Made by a program: the position numbers and the translations under genes
From: Janthinobacterium sp. Marseille
Lineage (GTDB): Bacteria > Pseudomonadota > Gammaproteobacteria > Burkholderiales > Burkholderiaceae_D
DNA: 64,000 nucleotides
Direction: 5' to 3'
Assembly (NCBI RefSeq): GCF_000013625.1
Contig: NC_009659.1
Location: forward strand, 2,108,001 to 2,172,000
Notes under the pieces: model-generated
The model's input: the letters and a program-made list of their open reading frames with translations, nothing else
What the model was told of the DNA's origin: nothing
Database searches by the model: none
Shown: positions 8,612-17,043 of the stretch, piece after piece
Numbering within the stretch: the first letter of the stretch is position 1
Layout: each line of letters opens with the position of its first letter

Positions 8612-9061
8612 TTAGCGGCGATGTATCTTCATGATCTTTTGATGCTCGCGCATCCAGTCACGGTCTTTTTCGGTATTGCGCTTGTCGTATTCCTTCTTGC
8701 CCTTGGCCAGCGCAATATCGCATTTCACCCGCCCGCGTACCCAATGCAGGTTGAGCGGCACCATGGTGAAGCCGGACTGGTCGACCTTGCTCAGCAGTTT
8801 CTTGATTTCCGCTGCGTGCAGCAGCAGCTTACGCGTACGTACTGCTTCCGGATGTGAAAACGATGAAGCGCTGTTCAGTGCACTGACGTGTGCACCGAAC
8901 AGGAAGATTTCATTGCCACGGGCAATGACATAGGCTTCCTTCAACTGCACGCGGCCGGCGCGGATGGCTTTGACTTCCCAGCCCTGCAACATGACGCCTG
9001 CTTCGTAACGATCTTCTATGAAGTAATCGTGAAATGCTTTTCTGTTATCTACTATGCTCAT
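8612..9061 (-). CDS. smpB: SsrA-binding protein SmpB
   Basis: A 149-residue SmpB, the tmRNA partner that carries SsrA RNA to stalled ribosomes for trans-translation. Diagnostic segments are [20 protein letters not shown] near the N terminus, [19 protein letters not shown], and the basic C-terminal tail ending KIMKIHRR that enters the mRNA channel. The start at 9061 (MSIVDNRK) is used; a longer open frame upstream to 9259 lacks family similarity and crosses the promoter region. No tmRNA gene is seen in the window. The gene is transcribed alone, divergent from the TauE/SafE permease gene at 9211. Confidence 0.97.
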   Translation of the reverse strand: MSIVDNRKAFHDYFIEDRYEAGVMLQGWEVKAIRAGRVQLKEAYVIARGNEIFLFGAHVSALNSASSFSHPEAVRTRKLLLHAAEIKKLLSKVDQSGFTMVPLNLHWVRGRVKCDIALAKGKKEYDKRNTEKDRDWMREHQKIMKIHRR

Positions 9062-9210
9062 AACGATCTCTTTGATGTAGCGAGAGTGTAACCCCGTGCA
9101 CCGCCTTCTGCAGCGTACGCGGTCCAAACCAAAATCCCTGACTTGCATTACTATAGCGGACACATTCGACAAGAAACGCAGAGCGTTCACGAATGCCAAC
9201 CCTATAAAAC

Positions 9211-9936
9211 ATGAGCTCCTACATTTTCGTCCTGATGGTTGGATTGCTGGCCGGCGCAATTAGCGGCGTGATCGGCACCGGCTCATCCATCATGCTGTTG
9301 CCGGTATTGGTATATACCTTCGGGCCGAAACAGGCGGTTCCCATCATGGCGGTGGCGGCTGTCATGGCCAACCTGTCCCGCGTTATGGCCTGGTGGAAAC
9401 TGGTCGACTGGCGCGCCTTTGCCGCTTACTCGATTACCGGTGTCCCGGCAGCGGCGATAGGCGCACGCACTTTGCTGGCACTGCCTTCCCACCTGATTGA
9501 AATCTGCCTCGGTATTTTCTTCATCCTCATGATCCCGGCGCGACGCTGGCTGGTTGCACGCAATTACACGATCAAACTCTGGCAGCTCTCCATCATAGGC
9601 GCCCTGATCGGCTTCCTCACCGGCCTGGTGCTGTCCACCGGTCCGCTCAGCGTGCCTGCATTTACCGCCTATGGTTTGGTCAAAGGTGCATTCCTGTCGA
9701 CCGAAGCAGCCAGTTCGCTGATGCTCTATGTGACCAAGGTCATCACCTTCCGCGAATTCGGCGCCATGCCGCTGGACATCTTCATCAAGGGCTTGCTGGT
9801 CGGTGCATCATTGATGGCAGGGACTTTTATCGGCAAAGCCGTGGTGCTGAAACTGAGCAACCAGGCTTTCCAGCACTTGCTCGACGCCCTGCTGTTTTGT
9901 TCCGGCGTCTCGCTGCTGTGGGCGGCATTCAGCTAA
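9211..9936 (+). CDS. TauE/SafE-family permease
   Basis: A 241-residue integral membrane protein with about seven or eight hydrophobic spans, beginning at once with a span that ends in the family-type glycine-rich motif [20 protein letters not shown]. The family (TSUP) moves sulfite, sulfoacetate, taurine-derived or other organic anions; the substrate here cannot be assigned because no sulfur or organic-acid genes are next to it. Its 3' end overlaps the convergent NUDIX gene by 8 bp. A second, separate family member lies at 31662. Confidence 0.85.
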   Translation: MSSYIFVLMVGLLAGAISGVIGTGSSIMLLPVLVYTFGPKQAVPIMAVAAVMANLSRVMAWWKLVDWRAFAAYSITGVPAAAIGARTLLALPSHLIEICLGIFFILMIPARRWLVARNYTIKLWQLSIIGALIGFLTGLVLSTGPLSVPAFTAYGLVKGAFLSTEAASSLMLYVTKVITFREFGAMPLDIFIKGLLVGASLMAGTFIGKAVVLKLSNQAFQHLLDALLFCSGVSLLWAAFS

Positions 9937-10396
9937 GGGACATGCCTTGTGCACGTAGCGCCATCTGCGCCACTGCCAATACATCCTGGCTCAGCTCCAG
10001 CGCACCATCCTGCAATGCCTGCAGACGGAACCAGCCCGCGTCTGCGGCATCATCCGCCGCCACCGGCTCACCGGACTGCCATTCACACAGGACCGCGAGC
10101 AGGACAAAATGCTGCAATAACTCGCCCGCCTCATCCTTGCCATAAGCATTGAGTGCCGTCAGCACATGCCGGGCTTGTGCACGCACGCCGGTTTCTTCGT
10201 ACAACTCACGTACCGCCGCTGCTTCCATTGTTTCACCGAAATCCATTTTTCCGCCGGGGAAACCCCACAGGCCGACATCGGGCGGATTCTTGCGGCTGAC
10301 CAGCAAGACTTCATCACCACGCAGCAGCACGGCAATCACAGCCGCAACCGGAATTTTTCTATTGCTGCTGGTATCGACTGGTGCCTGCATGATCAA
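9929..10396 (-). CDS. NUDIX hydrolase
   Basis: A 155-residue NUDIX pyrophosphohydrolase. The complete Nudix box (GX5EX7REUXEEXGU) is present from GGKMDFGET to RELYEETGV, about residues 48-71, with all metal-binding glutamates. Flanking features (AAVIAVLLRGDEVLLVSRKNPPD and WGFPGG) resemble small house-cleaning or dGTP/nucleotide-sugar type members rather than RppH. Substrate unknown. The start may be 10396 or the second ATG at 10390. It overlaps the end of the permease gene tail-to-tail. Confidence 0.88.
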   Translation of the reverse strand: MIMQAPVDTSSNRKIPVAAVIAVLLRGDEVLLVSRKNPPDVGLWGFPGGKMDFGETMEAAAVRELYEETGVRAQARHVLTALNAYGKDEAGELLQHFVLLAVLCEWQSGEPVAADDAADAGWFRLQALQDGALELSQDVLAVAQMALRAQGMSLS

Positions 10397-10486
10397 ACCT
10401 GGATGGAAACGCTAAGGATGAAACCGTCATTGTAACGACTATCAGCCGTGCCATAATCAGCACTCCCTTCCCGGCGATTGATACCC

Positions 10487-11281
10487 ATGCTCGAGCCTTA
10501 CCTGAAACGCTGGCAACTCACACCTGACGGCACCGCCATCATGACGCCCGGCAGCCAACTGCTGCCGGTACGCATGGCCGGTATGCCGGCGATGCTGAAA
10601 GTCTCGGCGGAGGAAGAAGAAAAAAACGGCGCTCTCTTGCTGGCCTGGTGGGACGGCGATGCCGCCGCCCGCGTGCTGGCCTGTGAAGGCGATGCGCTGT
10701 TAATGGAAAGAGCCGAAGGCCAAAGCACATTGCTGGAGATGGCCTTACACGGCCGGGATGATGAAGCCAGCCGCATCATGTGCAAAGTCACGGCGCAATT
10801 GCATGCGCCACGTAACAAGGCTTTGCCGCCACTGGTGCCGCTGACGCAATGGTTCCAGGCACTGGAACCGGCGGCCGCGAAATATGGCGGCATCTTCACT
10901 TACAGTGCCGCCGTGGCCCGCGACTTGCTGGCCAAGCCGCAGAATACCGTCGTACTGCATGGCGACATCCATCATGGCAACATCCTCGATTTTGGCGCGC
11001 GCGGCTGGCTCGCGATCGATCCGAAAGGCCTTGCAGGTGAGCGCGGCTTCGACTATGCCAATATCTTTTGCAATCCCGAACTCGCCAATGCCATCGTGCC
11101 CGCACGTTTCCTGCGCCAACTGGAGATCGTGGTCGCAAACTCCGGGCTGGAACGCACACGCCTGCTGCAATGGATACTGGCCTACGCCGGTTTATCGGCT
11201 GCGTGGTTCTTCGAAGACGGCATGGAAGCGCCCACCGCGCTCGCGGTCGCCGAGCTGGCCATCAGCGAATTGAATAGATGA
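10487..11281 (+). CDS. APH(6)/hydroxyurea-type phosphotransferase
   Basis: A 264-residue protein of the aminoglycoside-6-phosphotransferase/hydroxyurea-resistance kinase family. The catalytic loop VVLHGDIHHGNILDF (near residues 160-175, HGDxxxxN) and the metal-binding WLAIDPKGLAGERGFD segment are intact, as are a nucleotide-binding-lobe LLKVS-like strand and the ALLMERAEG hinge. Members include StrB-type streptomycin kinases, but chromosomal copies are common and their natural substrates are usually unknown. Resistance should therefore not be assumed. ATG at 10487 is preferred to an in-frame TTG at 10478. No resistance-island or transposon features are nearby. Confidence 0.82.
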   Translation: MLEPYLKRWQLTPDGTAIMTPGSQLLPVRMAGMPAMLKVSAEEEEKNGALLLAWWDGDAAARVLACEGDALLMERAEGQSTLLEMALHGRDDEASRIMCKVTAQLHAPRNKALPPLVPLTQWFQALEPAAAKYGGIFTYSAAVARDLLAKPQNTVVLHGDIHHGNILDFGARGWLAIDPKGLAGERGFDYANIFCNPELANAIVPARFLRQLEIVVANSGLERTRLLQWILAYAGLSAAWFFEDGMEAPTALAVAELAISELNR

Positions 11282-11539
11282 GACCTTGTAAACACTTGGT
11301 AAAACTGCACCGGGTTGACGGAATATTCTAAATGGCTATACTCACCCTATCCCCAACTTGCATACACAGCTTGTAATGACCTCCCCAACCTTCCTGTCGA
11401 AACGCATCGGTTCTGCGCCGAACAAGGAAGAGTTGCGCGTGCGCACTTTACTCGCAGGTCGTACTTCGACCACCGTGCATGCAGTCGCAAAGATGTACTC
11501 GCAGTCATCTTTTGTAAGAGACCTCGCCTGCCTCCCTTA

Positions 11540-11596
11540 GGCTCGGTGAGTGTCCACAGGAACGAAGCTTCGTTCCACCCACATCACTCCCGAGCC
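11540..11596. repeat. Large interrupted hairpin in the 11282-11707 gap
   Basis: A nested inverted repeat. The outer arms are GGCTCGG (11540-11546) and CCGAGCC (11590-11596), then come GAGTG/CACTC, and at the centre is the perfect 18-bp palindrome GGAACGAAGCTTCGTTCC (11559-11576). It lies in a 426-bp region without a convincing gene, about 110 bp upstream of the Rnk-like gene. It could be a structured leader, a non-autonomous repeat unit or a cruciform; there is no adjacent T-run as a terminator would have. Confidence 0.6.
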
Positions 11597-11707
11597 TCCC
11601 ACTCGTAAATTCCACACTGTGTTGATGCTGTTTGCGTCTGCACCGTATTGCCATTTTTCTTGTCATTATTTGGTCGGCCTCAAGGTCGGCCCGGAGCTAT
11701 TACCAAA

Positions 11708-12127
11708 ATGAAAAACGAACGTTACCTGACCCAAAACGATGCCGCCACGCTGAGCCGCATTGCCGAACACTTGCTGCGCATGGGTGAAGTTGAAATCAAC
11801 GCCGGTGAACAATTGATAGACATCATTTCGACTTCCATCATCCTGCCAGTTGATGTACAGCGCAAAGGCTATGTCACCCTCTATTCGACTGTCTCATACA
11901 GCCCGGTCGATACTGAAGAAGTGCGCAAGCTGACCATCGTTTGTCCGCAGGATGCGAACCCGCAACTGGCTCTGATTTCGGCGCTGACGCCTATCGGCCT
12001 GGCTTTGATCGGACGCAAGGCTTTGACGACGGTCGAAGTTGCACTGCCATCGAAGCGCGTTGAAAAGCTGAAGATCCTGGATGTCACACCTTTGGACTCG
12101 ACCATGGGCGAGCTCGCACTGTCATGA
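11708..12127 (+). CDS. rnk: Rnk-like nucleoside diphosphate kinase regulator (GreA/GreB C-terminal fold)
   Basis: A 139-residue protein of the Rnk family: a short helical N-terminal part (residues 1-50) followed by the FKBP-like GreA/GreB C-terminal domain, visible as PVDVQRKGYVTLYSTVSYSP, LTIVCPQDAN and the SALTPIGLALIGRK segment. Rnk binds RNA polymerase near the secondary channel and was first described as affecting nucleoside diphosphate kinase. It lacks the long coiled-coil tip of GreA. ATG 11708 fits the family N terminus; a TTG 60 nt upstream is less likely. Its stop codon overlaps the ATG of a 38-aa membrane peptide (ATGA). Confidence 0.8.
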   Translation: MKNERYLTQNDAATLSRIAEHLLRMGEVEINAGEQLIDIISTSIILPVDVQRKGYVTLYSTVSYSPVDTEEVRKLTIVCPQDANPQLALISALTPIGLALIGRKALTTVEVALPSKRVEKLKILDVTPLDSTMGELALS

Positions 12128-12240
12128 AACGCGTAACAGCCATACAGCTGGTAGAGCGAGGCAAACGGCTAAAAAAATGGTTTGCCGCGTGTATCGCCTT
12201 CAGCATGGCAGTCGTCGTGGTCGCCATGACGATCGATTAA
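12124..12240 (+). CDS. 38-aa single-span membrane peptide, coupled to the Rnk-like gene
   Basis: The reading frame starts with the ATG of an ATGA overlap with the Rnk-like stop codon and encodes 38 residues, running from MKRVTAIQLVERGKRLKKW to AMTID. The first half is strongly basic (K/R at 2, 3, 12, 14, 15, 17, 18). The second half is a hydrophobic stretch (FAACIAFSMAVVVVAM) long enough for one membrane span, giving a basic-in orientation by the positive-inside rule. The stop-start overlap predicts translational coupling. No family is recognised. It is too short for routine gene finders and should be checked by conservation. Confidence 0.5.
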   Translation: MKRVTAIQLVERGKRLKKWFAACIAFSMAVVVVAMTID

Positions 12241-12291
12241 ATTCGCAGGAGTATTGATGGCAAGGGCAGCGTATTACGCAAATTGTATGAA

Positions 12292-12322
12292 GAGGCGGCT
12301 GTATCAACGCATACAGCCCCTC
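12292..12322 (-). terminator. Possible terminator hairpin after the response-regulator gene
   Basis: GAGGCGGCTGTAT and ATACAGCCCCTC form a 12-bp stem with one bulged base and a 6-nt loop, located 60-90 bp past the stop of the minus-strand response regulator. The downstream T-run on that strand is weak (TTCATACAATTT), so termination is plausible rather than certain. Confidence 0.4.
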
Positions 12323-12385
12323 TGCCCGCCTGTGCCCGGCGCAATGCCGCAAGCGTATTACTGCGGTATGGACCCTGTTATAGGT

Positions 12386-13327
12386 TTAGTGCGGCCACTT
12401 CGGTAGGCGCGCATCCACGCTTTCCTGCGCACTCGCCATTGCAGCAGCGGCCGAGCGCGTTTCCACCCCGAGTTTTTCAAAGATATGTTCGAGATGCTTG
12501 CTCACGGTACGTGGGCTCATCTTCAGGATTTCACCGATGTCGCGATTGGTTTTGCCTTTCGCCAGCCATGACAGGACTTCGGTTTCGCGCGGTGTCAGTG
12601 CGGCACTGGCGAGACGTCCGGTCGGCAGCGCATGGTTGCCGCTCAACTCGATCAGCAACATGATTTCATCCATGCCGGCCGCACCCATATTACGTACCAG
12701 CAGGCTGGCACCGGCAGGCTCGGTAACCGATGCCACCAGTTCCATGCCACTACTGCCTTTCCACCATGATTGCGGCACCGTCAACGCTTCCGGATCGATA
12801 CCGAATTGCGTCAGCAACTGGCGCGCGCAAGGCGAACACCATGAAATAGCACCTTCCTCATTGAGCATGATCACACCCAGGCCGGAGACATCAATCGCAT
12901 CGAGTGCGAAGCGCGCCATGCGTGCATTGCCCAAATGCGTATGCAGGCGTGCCAGCACTTCCGGCGCGCGTACCGGCTTGACGACATAATCGACGCCGCC
13001 GCATGCAAAACCTTCCAGCACATGCGAAGTGTCGGACAGGCCGGTCATGAAAATCACCGGGATATGTTTGGTCGAGAGATCCGCCTTGATGCGACGACAG
13101 GCATCAAAGCCGGAGATGCCCGGCATCACCGCATCCATCAGGATGACATCCGGCGTCACCAGGCTCAGGCGGCGCAAGGCGGTATCGCCGTCACATGCCA
13201 CCAGCACGGTATAACCGGCACCCTCCAGTGTTTCGCACAGGACGCCGAGGCTGCTCGGGGCATCGTCCACCAGCAATACAACCGGACGGTCATCAGGATT
13301 ATCAATCAGGTGATGCGACACGTTCAT
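12386..13327 (-). CDS. Response regulator with LuxR-type HTH, partner of the NCS1-kinase fusion
   Basis: A 313-residue two-part regulator. The N-terminal receiver domain has the acidic pair in VVLLVDDAP and the phospho-acceptor Asp65 in VILMDAVMPG. A middle segment (about 135-235) has a PAS-like look (GLGVIMLNEEGAISWCSPCARQLL). The C-terminal LuxR HTH is TPRETEVLSWLAKGKTNRDI and onward, about 243-300. The gene begins 26 bp inside the end of the upstream sensor kinase gene, so the two are translated from one mRNA and form a cognate pair. The likely targets are the divergent fmdA-fmdB and amiS genes. The PAS-like middle domain is an extra between receiver and HTH and could take a second input. 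Confidence 0.9.
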   Translation of the reverse strand: MNVSHHLIDNPDDRPVVLLVDDAPSSLGVLCETLEGAGYTVLVACDGDTALRRLSLVTPDVILMDAVMPGISGFDACRRIKADLSTKHIPVIFMTGLSDTSHVLEGFACGGVDYVVKPVRAPEVLARLHTHLGNARMARFALDAIDVSGLGVIMLNEEGAISWCSPCARQLLTQFGIDPEALTVPQSWWKGSSGMELVASVTEPAGASLLVRNMGAAGMDEIMLLIELSGNHALPTGRLASAALTPRETEVLSWLAKGKTNRDIGEILKMSPRTVSKHLEHIFEKLGVETRSAAAAMASAQESVDARLPKWPH

Positions 13328-16300
13328 TCTCCATTAATGCGTTCTCCAATGCGCCCAACTCAAAACGGTCCAGCAATGATCTTACTACGTTGCAGGATGC
13401 GACGACTGTTGCATCGGCCGCTGCCAGCCGGTCCACTGCGCGGCGCAGTCCGCTCACATGTCCCATGCGGGTCAGTTGCAACAATTGCTCAATGGAAGGT
13501 TGCCGGAACTCCAAACGTTCCGGCAAGGCTTCCGTCACCGGCACCGGTGGCGGTGTGCTGGCATAGATCCATTCCAGCCCCAACTGCCTTTGCAGGGCCA
13601 GCATTAATTCCGATTCCAGCACCGGCTTGCCGACAAAATCCTGGCAACCGGCTGCCTTCAATTTCACGGGATCGTTTTCAAACAAATCCGCCGATACGAA
13701 AATAATCGGAATACCGCTGGACGCGCGTACGCGGCGCGCCGTTTCCCAACCATCCATGCCATCCATGCCGATATCCAGCAAGATCGCGTCTGGCACAAAG
13801 TCTTGCAATAGATCGATGCATTCATGGCCACTGGCTGCTTCACGCACATTGAAGCCCAATGGAATCAGCATGCCGCTCAACATATGCCTTTGCACCGGCT
13901 GGTCATCCACCACCAGCAAGGTGCGCGCGACACCGGTATGGCCGATCACATCGCGTTGCGGCAGGGCTTCGAAGGCATTGATTTCCATCAGTGGCAAACG
14001 CACGACGAAGGTACTGCCCTGCCCCTGGGTACTGATCAGGTTCAGGCTACCGTTCATCATCAGTATCAGCTTCTCGGTAATTGCCAGTCCCAGGCCCGCA
14101 CCCGGCTCGCCACGCAAACGTCCGGCGGCACCGCGCTCGAATGGCTGGAAGATACGCTGTCGGTCCTGCACGGCAATCCCGATGCCGGTATCGATCACAT
14201 CAAAGCGCATGGAAACACCGGTGCATTCGACATGCAGGGTGACGGAACCGGTATCGGTAAAGCGCAGCGCGTTCGTCAACAGGTTAATCAATATCTGGCG
14301 CAGGCGTTTACCATCCGCCAGTACGTAATGCGGCAAATCGCCGCCATGCGTATATTGCAGGCGCAAACCTTTCGCCTCGGCTTGCGGCCTGACCATACTG
14401 AGCAAATCATCAATGAAGGCAGCGAACAGGATAGGCGCCGGTTCCAGCCGCATGCGATCCGCTTCGATACGTGCCAGATCCAGCAATTCATCGACCAGTC
14501 CCAGCAAATGTTCGCCGCTGCGCTGTATGGTCTGGATCGCGGTGCGCGGCGCGGCGTCGAGCTGTTCGTTCTTCAGCAGGATTTGCGAATAGCCGAGGAT
14601 GCTATTGAGCGGTGAGCGCAACTCATGCGAGATACCGGCGACATAACGTGTCTTCGCCTGGTTCGCCGATTCGGCCGCTTCCTTTGCACTCTGCAATGCC
14701 GCATCGGTGCGTTGATGCGCGTCTATCTCCTGCGTCAGCAATTCGTTTTGCCGGTTCAAATCATCCTGCGCCAGATGTCGCCCTTCGCTGCCCAGCACCA
14801 CCCACCAGCTGGACACTGCAACAATGATCAATAGCACGGCAGAAATCTTGAGGAAGATGCTGTCCAGCAGCAAGCGATCACCGGCTGAAGTCAGCGTGGA
14901 AATTTCCTGCGCATAGACCAGGCCGAGTGCGGCAGCCCCGACCGCACACAAGGACAGCACCACCACCATATAGTTACCGACGCGCCGGTTGACCAGGTGC
15001 GACAAGGCATTCGGCAACAAGGCTGACAATAATTGCTGCGCCTGTTCCGCGGTCCGTGATTCCTTCTTGCACAAATCATGGCAACGCGATTCCAGCGTGC
15101 AGCATAGTGAACAGATAGGCGCACCATAGGCCGGGCAATGTGCCATATCTTCCGATTCAAAACTATTGTCACAGACGCCGCATTTCACCGCCTGTCCCGG
15201 TAAGCCGACCGCAGTCGGTTTGCGTGCGAGATAGTAGCGGCCGCGCGTCAGCCATGCGAGCAAAGGCGAAACAAGGAAGGCCATACCCAGCGTAATGAAT
15301 GGCGAGAAAGCGGCGACCTTATGGCCCCATACACCCGAGAACGCGGCGATACCTATGCTGGCCGAGAGCAACATGGTGCCGAGGCCAACCGGATTGATAT
15401 CGTATAAATGCGCGCGCTTGAATTCGATACCTTTCGGACTCCAGCCCAAAGGCTTGTTGATCACCAGGTCAGCGACCAATGCGCCGACCCAGGCCACCGC
15501 CACATTGCTGTACAGGCCCAGCACATTTTCCAGTGCGGCGAACACACCCAGGTTCATCAACAACAAAGCCAGCAGGCAATTGAAGACCAGCCACACCACG
15601 CGTCCCGGATGACTGTGCGTCAGGCGTGCGAAAAAGTTCGACCATGCAAGTGAACCGGCATAGGCATTCGTCAAATTAATCTTGACCTGCGACACGACCA
15701 CGAACAGCAGCGTGATTGCCAATATCCAGACCGGATCGCTGAACAGATAAGAGAAGCCGAGCAAATACATGCGCGTCGGCTCCATCGCATTCCCTGCCGG
15801 CACGCCGGACTGGAACACCAGGTAAGCAAGGAAGGCACCGCCCAGCATCTTCAAGCCGCCGGGGATAATCCAGCCCGCACCCGCGACGATGATAGCGGTC
15901 CACCAGCGCCGCTTATTCTCTGCCGTGCGTTCCGGCAGGAAGCGCAAGAAATCGACCTGCTCGCCAATCTGCGCCACCAATGAAAACGCCACGGTGGCGG
16001 CAACGCCAAACATCACGGGGTCCAAGCTATTGCTTTTGGAAATGGCACCGACGAATTGCGCGAACTCGGTATACGCCTCCGGCTTTTTCCAAAAGATCGC
16101 GATATACGGTGCGACCAGCAAGATCAACCACAATGGCTGCGTCCACATCTGCAAACGGGAAATCAGCGTAATCCCGCGCGCCACCAGCGGCACGATGAAC
16201 AAGGCACAAATCACATACCAGATCCACAGCGGCCACTGTATCCACATCTGCAATGCCACCGCCAGGATGGCGGCCTCCAGTGCGAAAAAGATGATGGTGA

Positions 16301-16670
16301 AGCTCGCATAAATCAGCGAGCTGATGGTCGAGCCCATATAGCCAAAGCCGGCACCGCGCGTCAGCAAATCCATATCGATGCCATAACGCGCCGCGTAATA
16401 ACTGATAGGCAGGCCGGTGAGGAAAGTGATCAGCATCACCGTCAGGATGGCGGTGACTGCATTCGCGAAACCGTAGTTAAGCGCAATCGCGCCACCGATC
16501 GCTTCGAGCGCGAGGAAGGAAGCCGCACCGAAGGCGGCATTGCCCAACTGCCACTCCGACCATTTACGGAAATGCCGCGGTGTATAGCGCAACGCATAAT
16601 CTTCAATCGATTCGTTGGCGACCCAGCGGTTGTACTCGCGGCGAATGCGAAATATTTTTTGTTGGGCCAT
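13302..16670 (-). CDS. NCS1-family transporter fused to a hybrid sensor histidine kinase
   Basis: A 1122-residue fusion. Residues about 30-470 form a full NCS1 (nucleobase-cation-symport-1) permease body with around 12 spans. Residues about 498-535 carry a Cys-rich cluster (CGVC, HC, CSLCC, CHDLC spacing) like a zinc ribbon. Two more spans follow (about 563-627). The kinase core has the H-box with HELRSP near 682, an N-box near 793, DTGIGI and GAGLGL. The C-terminal receiver has its Asp near 965 (LLDIGMDG), followed by about 80 further residues. Start MAQQKIFRIRREYNRW (16670) is preferred to a longer frame. Such a protein should sense, and perhaps carry, a small amide, urea or nucleobase-like compound and relay phosphate to its own receiver and then the co-encoded regulator. 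Its divergent neighbours are formamidase genes, so a short amide is the best guess. Confidence 0.92.
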   Translation of the reverse strand: MAQQKIFRIRREYNRWVANESIEDYALRYTPRHFRKWSEWQLGNAAFGAASFLALEAIGGAIALNYGFANAVTAILTVMLITFLTGLPISYYAARYGIDMDLLTRGAGFGYMGSTISSLIYASFTIIFFALEAAILAVALQMWIQWPLWIWYVICALFIVPLVARGITLISRLQMWTQPLWLILLVAPYIAIFWKKPEAYTEFAQFVGAISKSNSLDPVMFGVAATVAFSLVAQIGEQVDFLRFLPERTAENKRRWWTAIIVAGAGWIIPGGLKMLGGAFLAYLVFQSGVPAGNAMEPTRMYLLGFSYLFSDPVWILAITLLFVVVSQVKINLTNAYAGSLAWSNFFARLTHSHPGRVVWLVFNCLLALLLMNLGVFAALENVLGLYSNVAVAWVGALVADLVINKPLGWSPKGIEFKRAHLYDINPVGLGTMLLSASIGIAAFSGVWGHKVAAFSPFITLGMAFLVSPLLAWLTRGRYYLARKPTAVGLPGQAVKCGVCDNSFESEDMAHCPAYGAPICSLCCTLESRCHDLCKKESRTAEQAQQLLSALLPNALSHLVNRRVGNYMVVVLSLCAVGAAALGLVYAQEISTLTSAGDRLLLDSIFLKISAVLLIIVAVSSWWVVLGSEGRHLAQDDLNRQNELLTQEIDAHQRTDAALQSAKEAAESANQAKTRYVAGISHELRSPLNSILGYSQILLKNEQLDAAPRTAIQTIQRSGEHLLGLVDELLDLARIEADRMRLEPAPILFAAFIDDLLSMVRPQAEAKGLRLQYTHGGDLPHYVLADGKRLRQILINLLTNALRFTDTGSVTLHVECTGVSMRFDVIDTGIGIAVQDRQRIFQPFERGAAGRLRGEPGAGLGLAITEKLILMMNGSLNLISTQGQGSTFVVRLPLMEINAFEALPQRDVIGHTGVARTLLVVDDQPVQRHMLSGMLIPLGFNVREAASGHECIDLLQDFVPDAILLDIGMDGMDGWETARRVRASSGIPIIFVSADLFENDPVKLKAAGCQDFVGKPVLESELMLALQRQLGLEWIYASTPPPVPVTEALPERLEFRQPSIEQLLQLTRMGHVSGLRRAVDRLAAADATVVASCNVVRSLLDRFELGALENALMENERVASPD

Positions 16671-16901
16671 CAGTCGGATGAAGAATTGGATAGGTGGCAA
16701 ATGTTGCGCTGCAATGCCAACCGGTTTTCAAATCTCGTCAGGTTCATATGCGCTTATGTAATTTTTATATCGCAAACACCTTCAACGATAGTCTCCTGCA
16801 AATTCTGCCTGCTTTTTCAAATTACAGGAATTGAAAATATTTCACAAGGCAAGTTTCCATCCACCAAGAAGCATGAACAGTTTTGCATGTACGCCGTTTG
16901 A

Positions 16902-16917
16902 CGTATTGGGAGATACG
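16902..16917. promoter_or_regulatory. Candidate regulator site upstream of fmdA
   Basis: CGTAT-N6-ATACG is an inverted repeat 127 bp upstream of the fmdA start in the 373-bp divergent region. It is a candidate site for the LuxR-type response regulator. The same half sites occur near amiS (18706-18730) but in the opposite arrangement and with wider spacing, so the match is weak. No clear -10/-35 could be assigned for either divergent gene. Confidence 0.3.
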
Positions 16918-17043
16918 CAATGTCCATACATTATTTGGTTCGGAATGCTCGGATCGCAGTCTCCAGGTGCGCGCGCGCTGGATAGTCACATCGGGGAAAT
17001 CCGGGTTCCATCCATACAAACATAACTTTGAGAGGTAGACATC

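Noticed and set aside
10487..11281. Antibiotic-resistance interpretation of the APH(6)-like kinase
   Set aside because: The family includes resistance kinases, but this chromosomal copy has no mobile context, so resistance is not claimed.
11358..11608. Short frames in the 11282-11707 gap
   Set aside because: No ribosome site, no recognisable protein, and they run across the large hairpin.
12257..12406. 49-aa reading frame with a perfect AGGAG ribosome site after the 38-aa peptide
   Set aside because: It spans the hairpin at 12292-12322 and overlaps the 3' end of the convergent response-regulator gene; the encoded peptide has no plausible features. Kept out of the gene list for lack of support.
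16697..16711. Sigma-54-like GGCA...TTGC upstream of the kinase gene
   Set aside because: GG and GC elements are separated by 8 nt instead of 10, and no sigma-54 activator is nearby.
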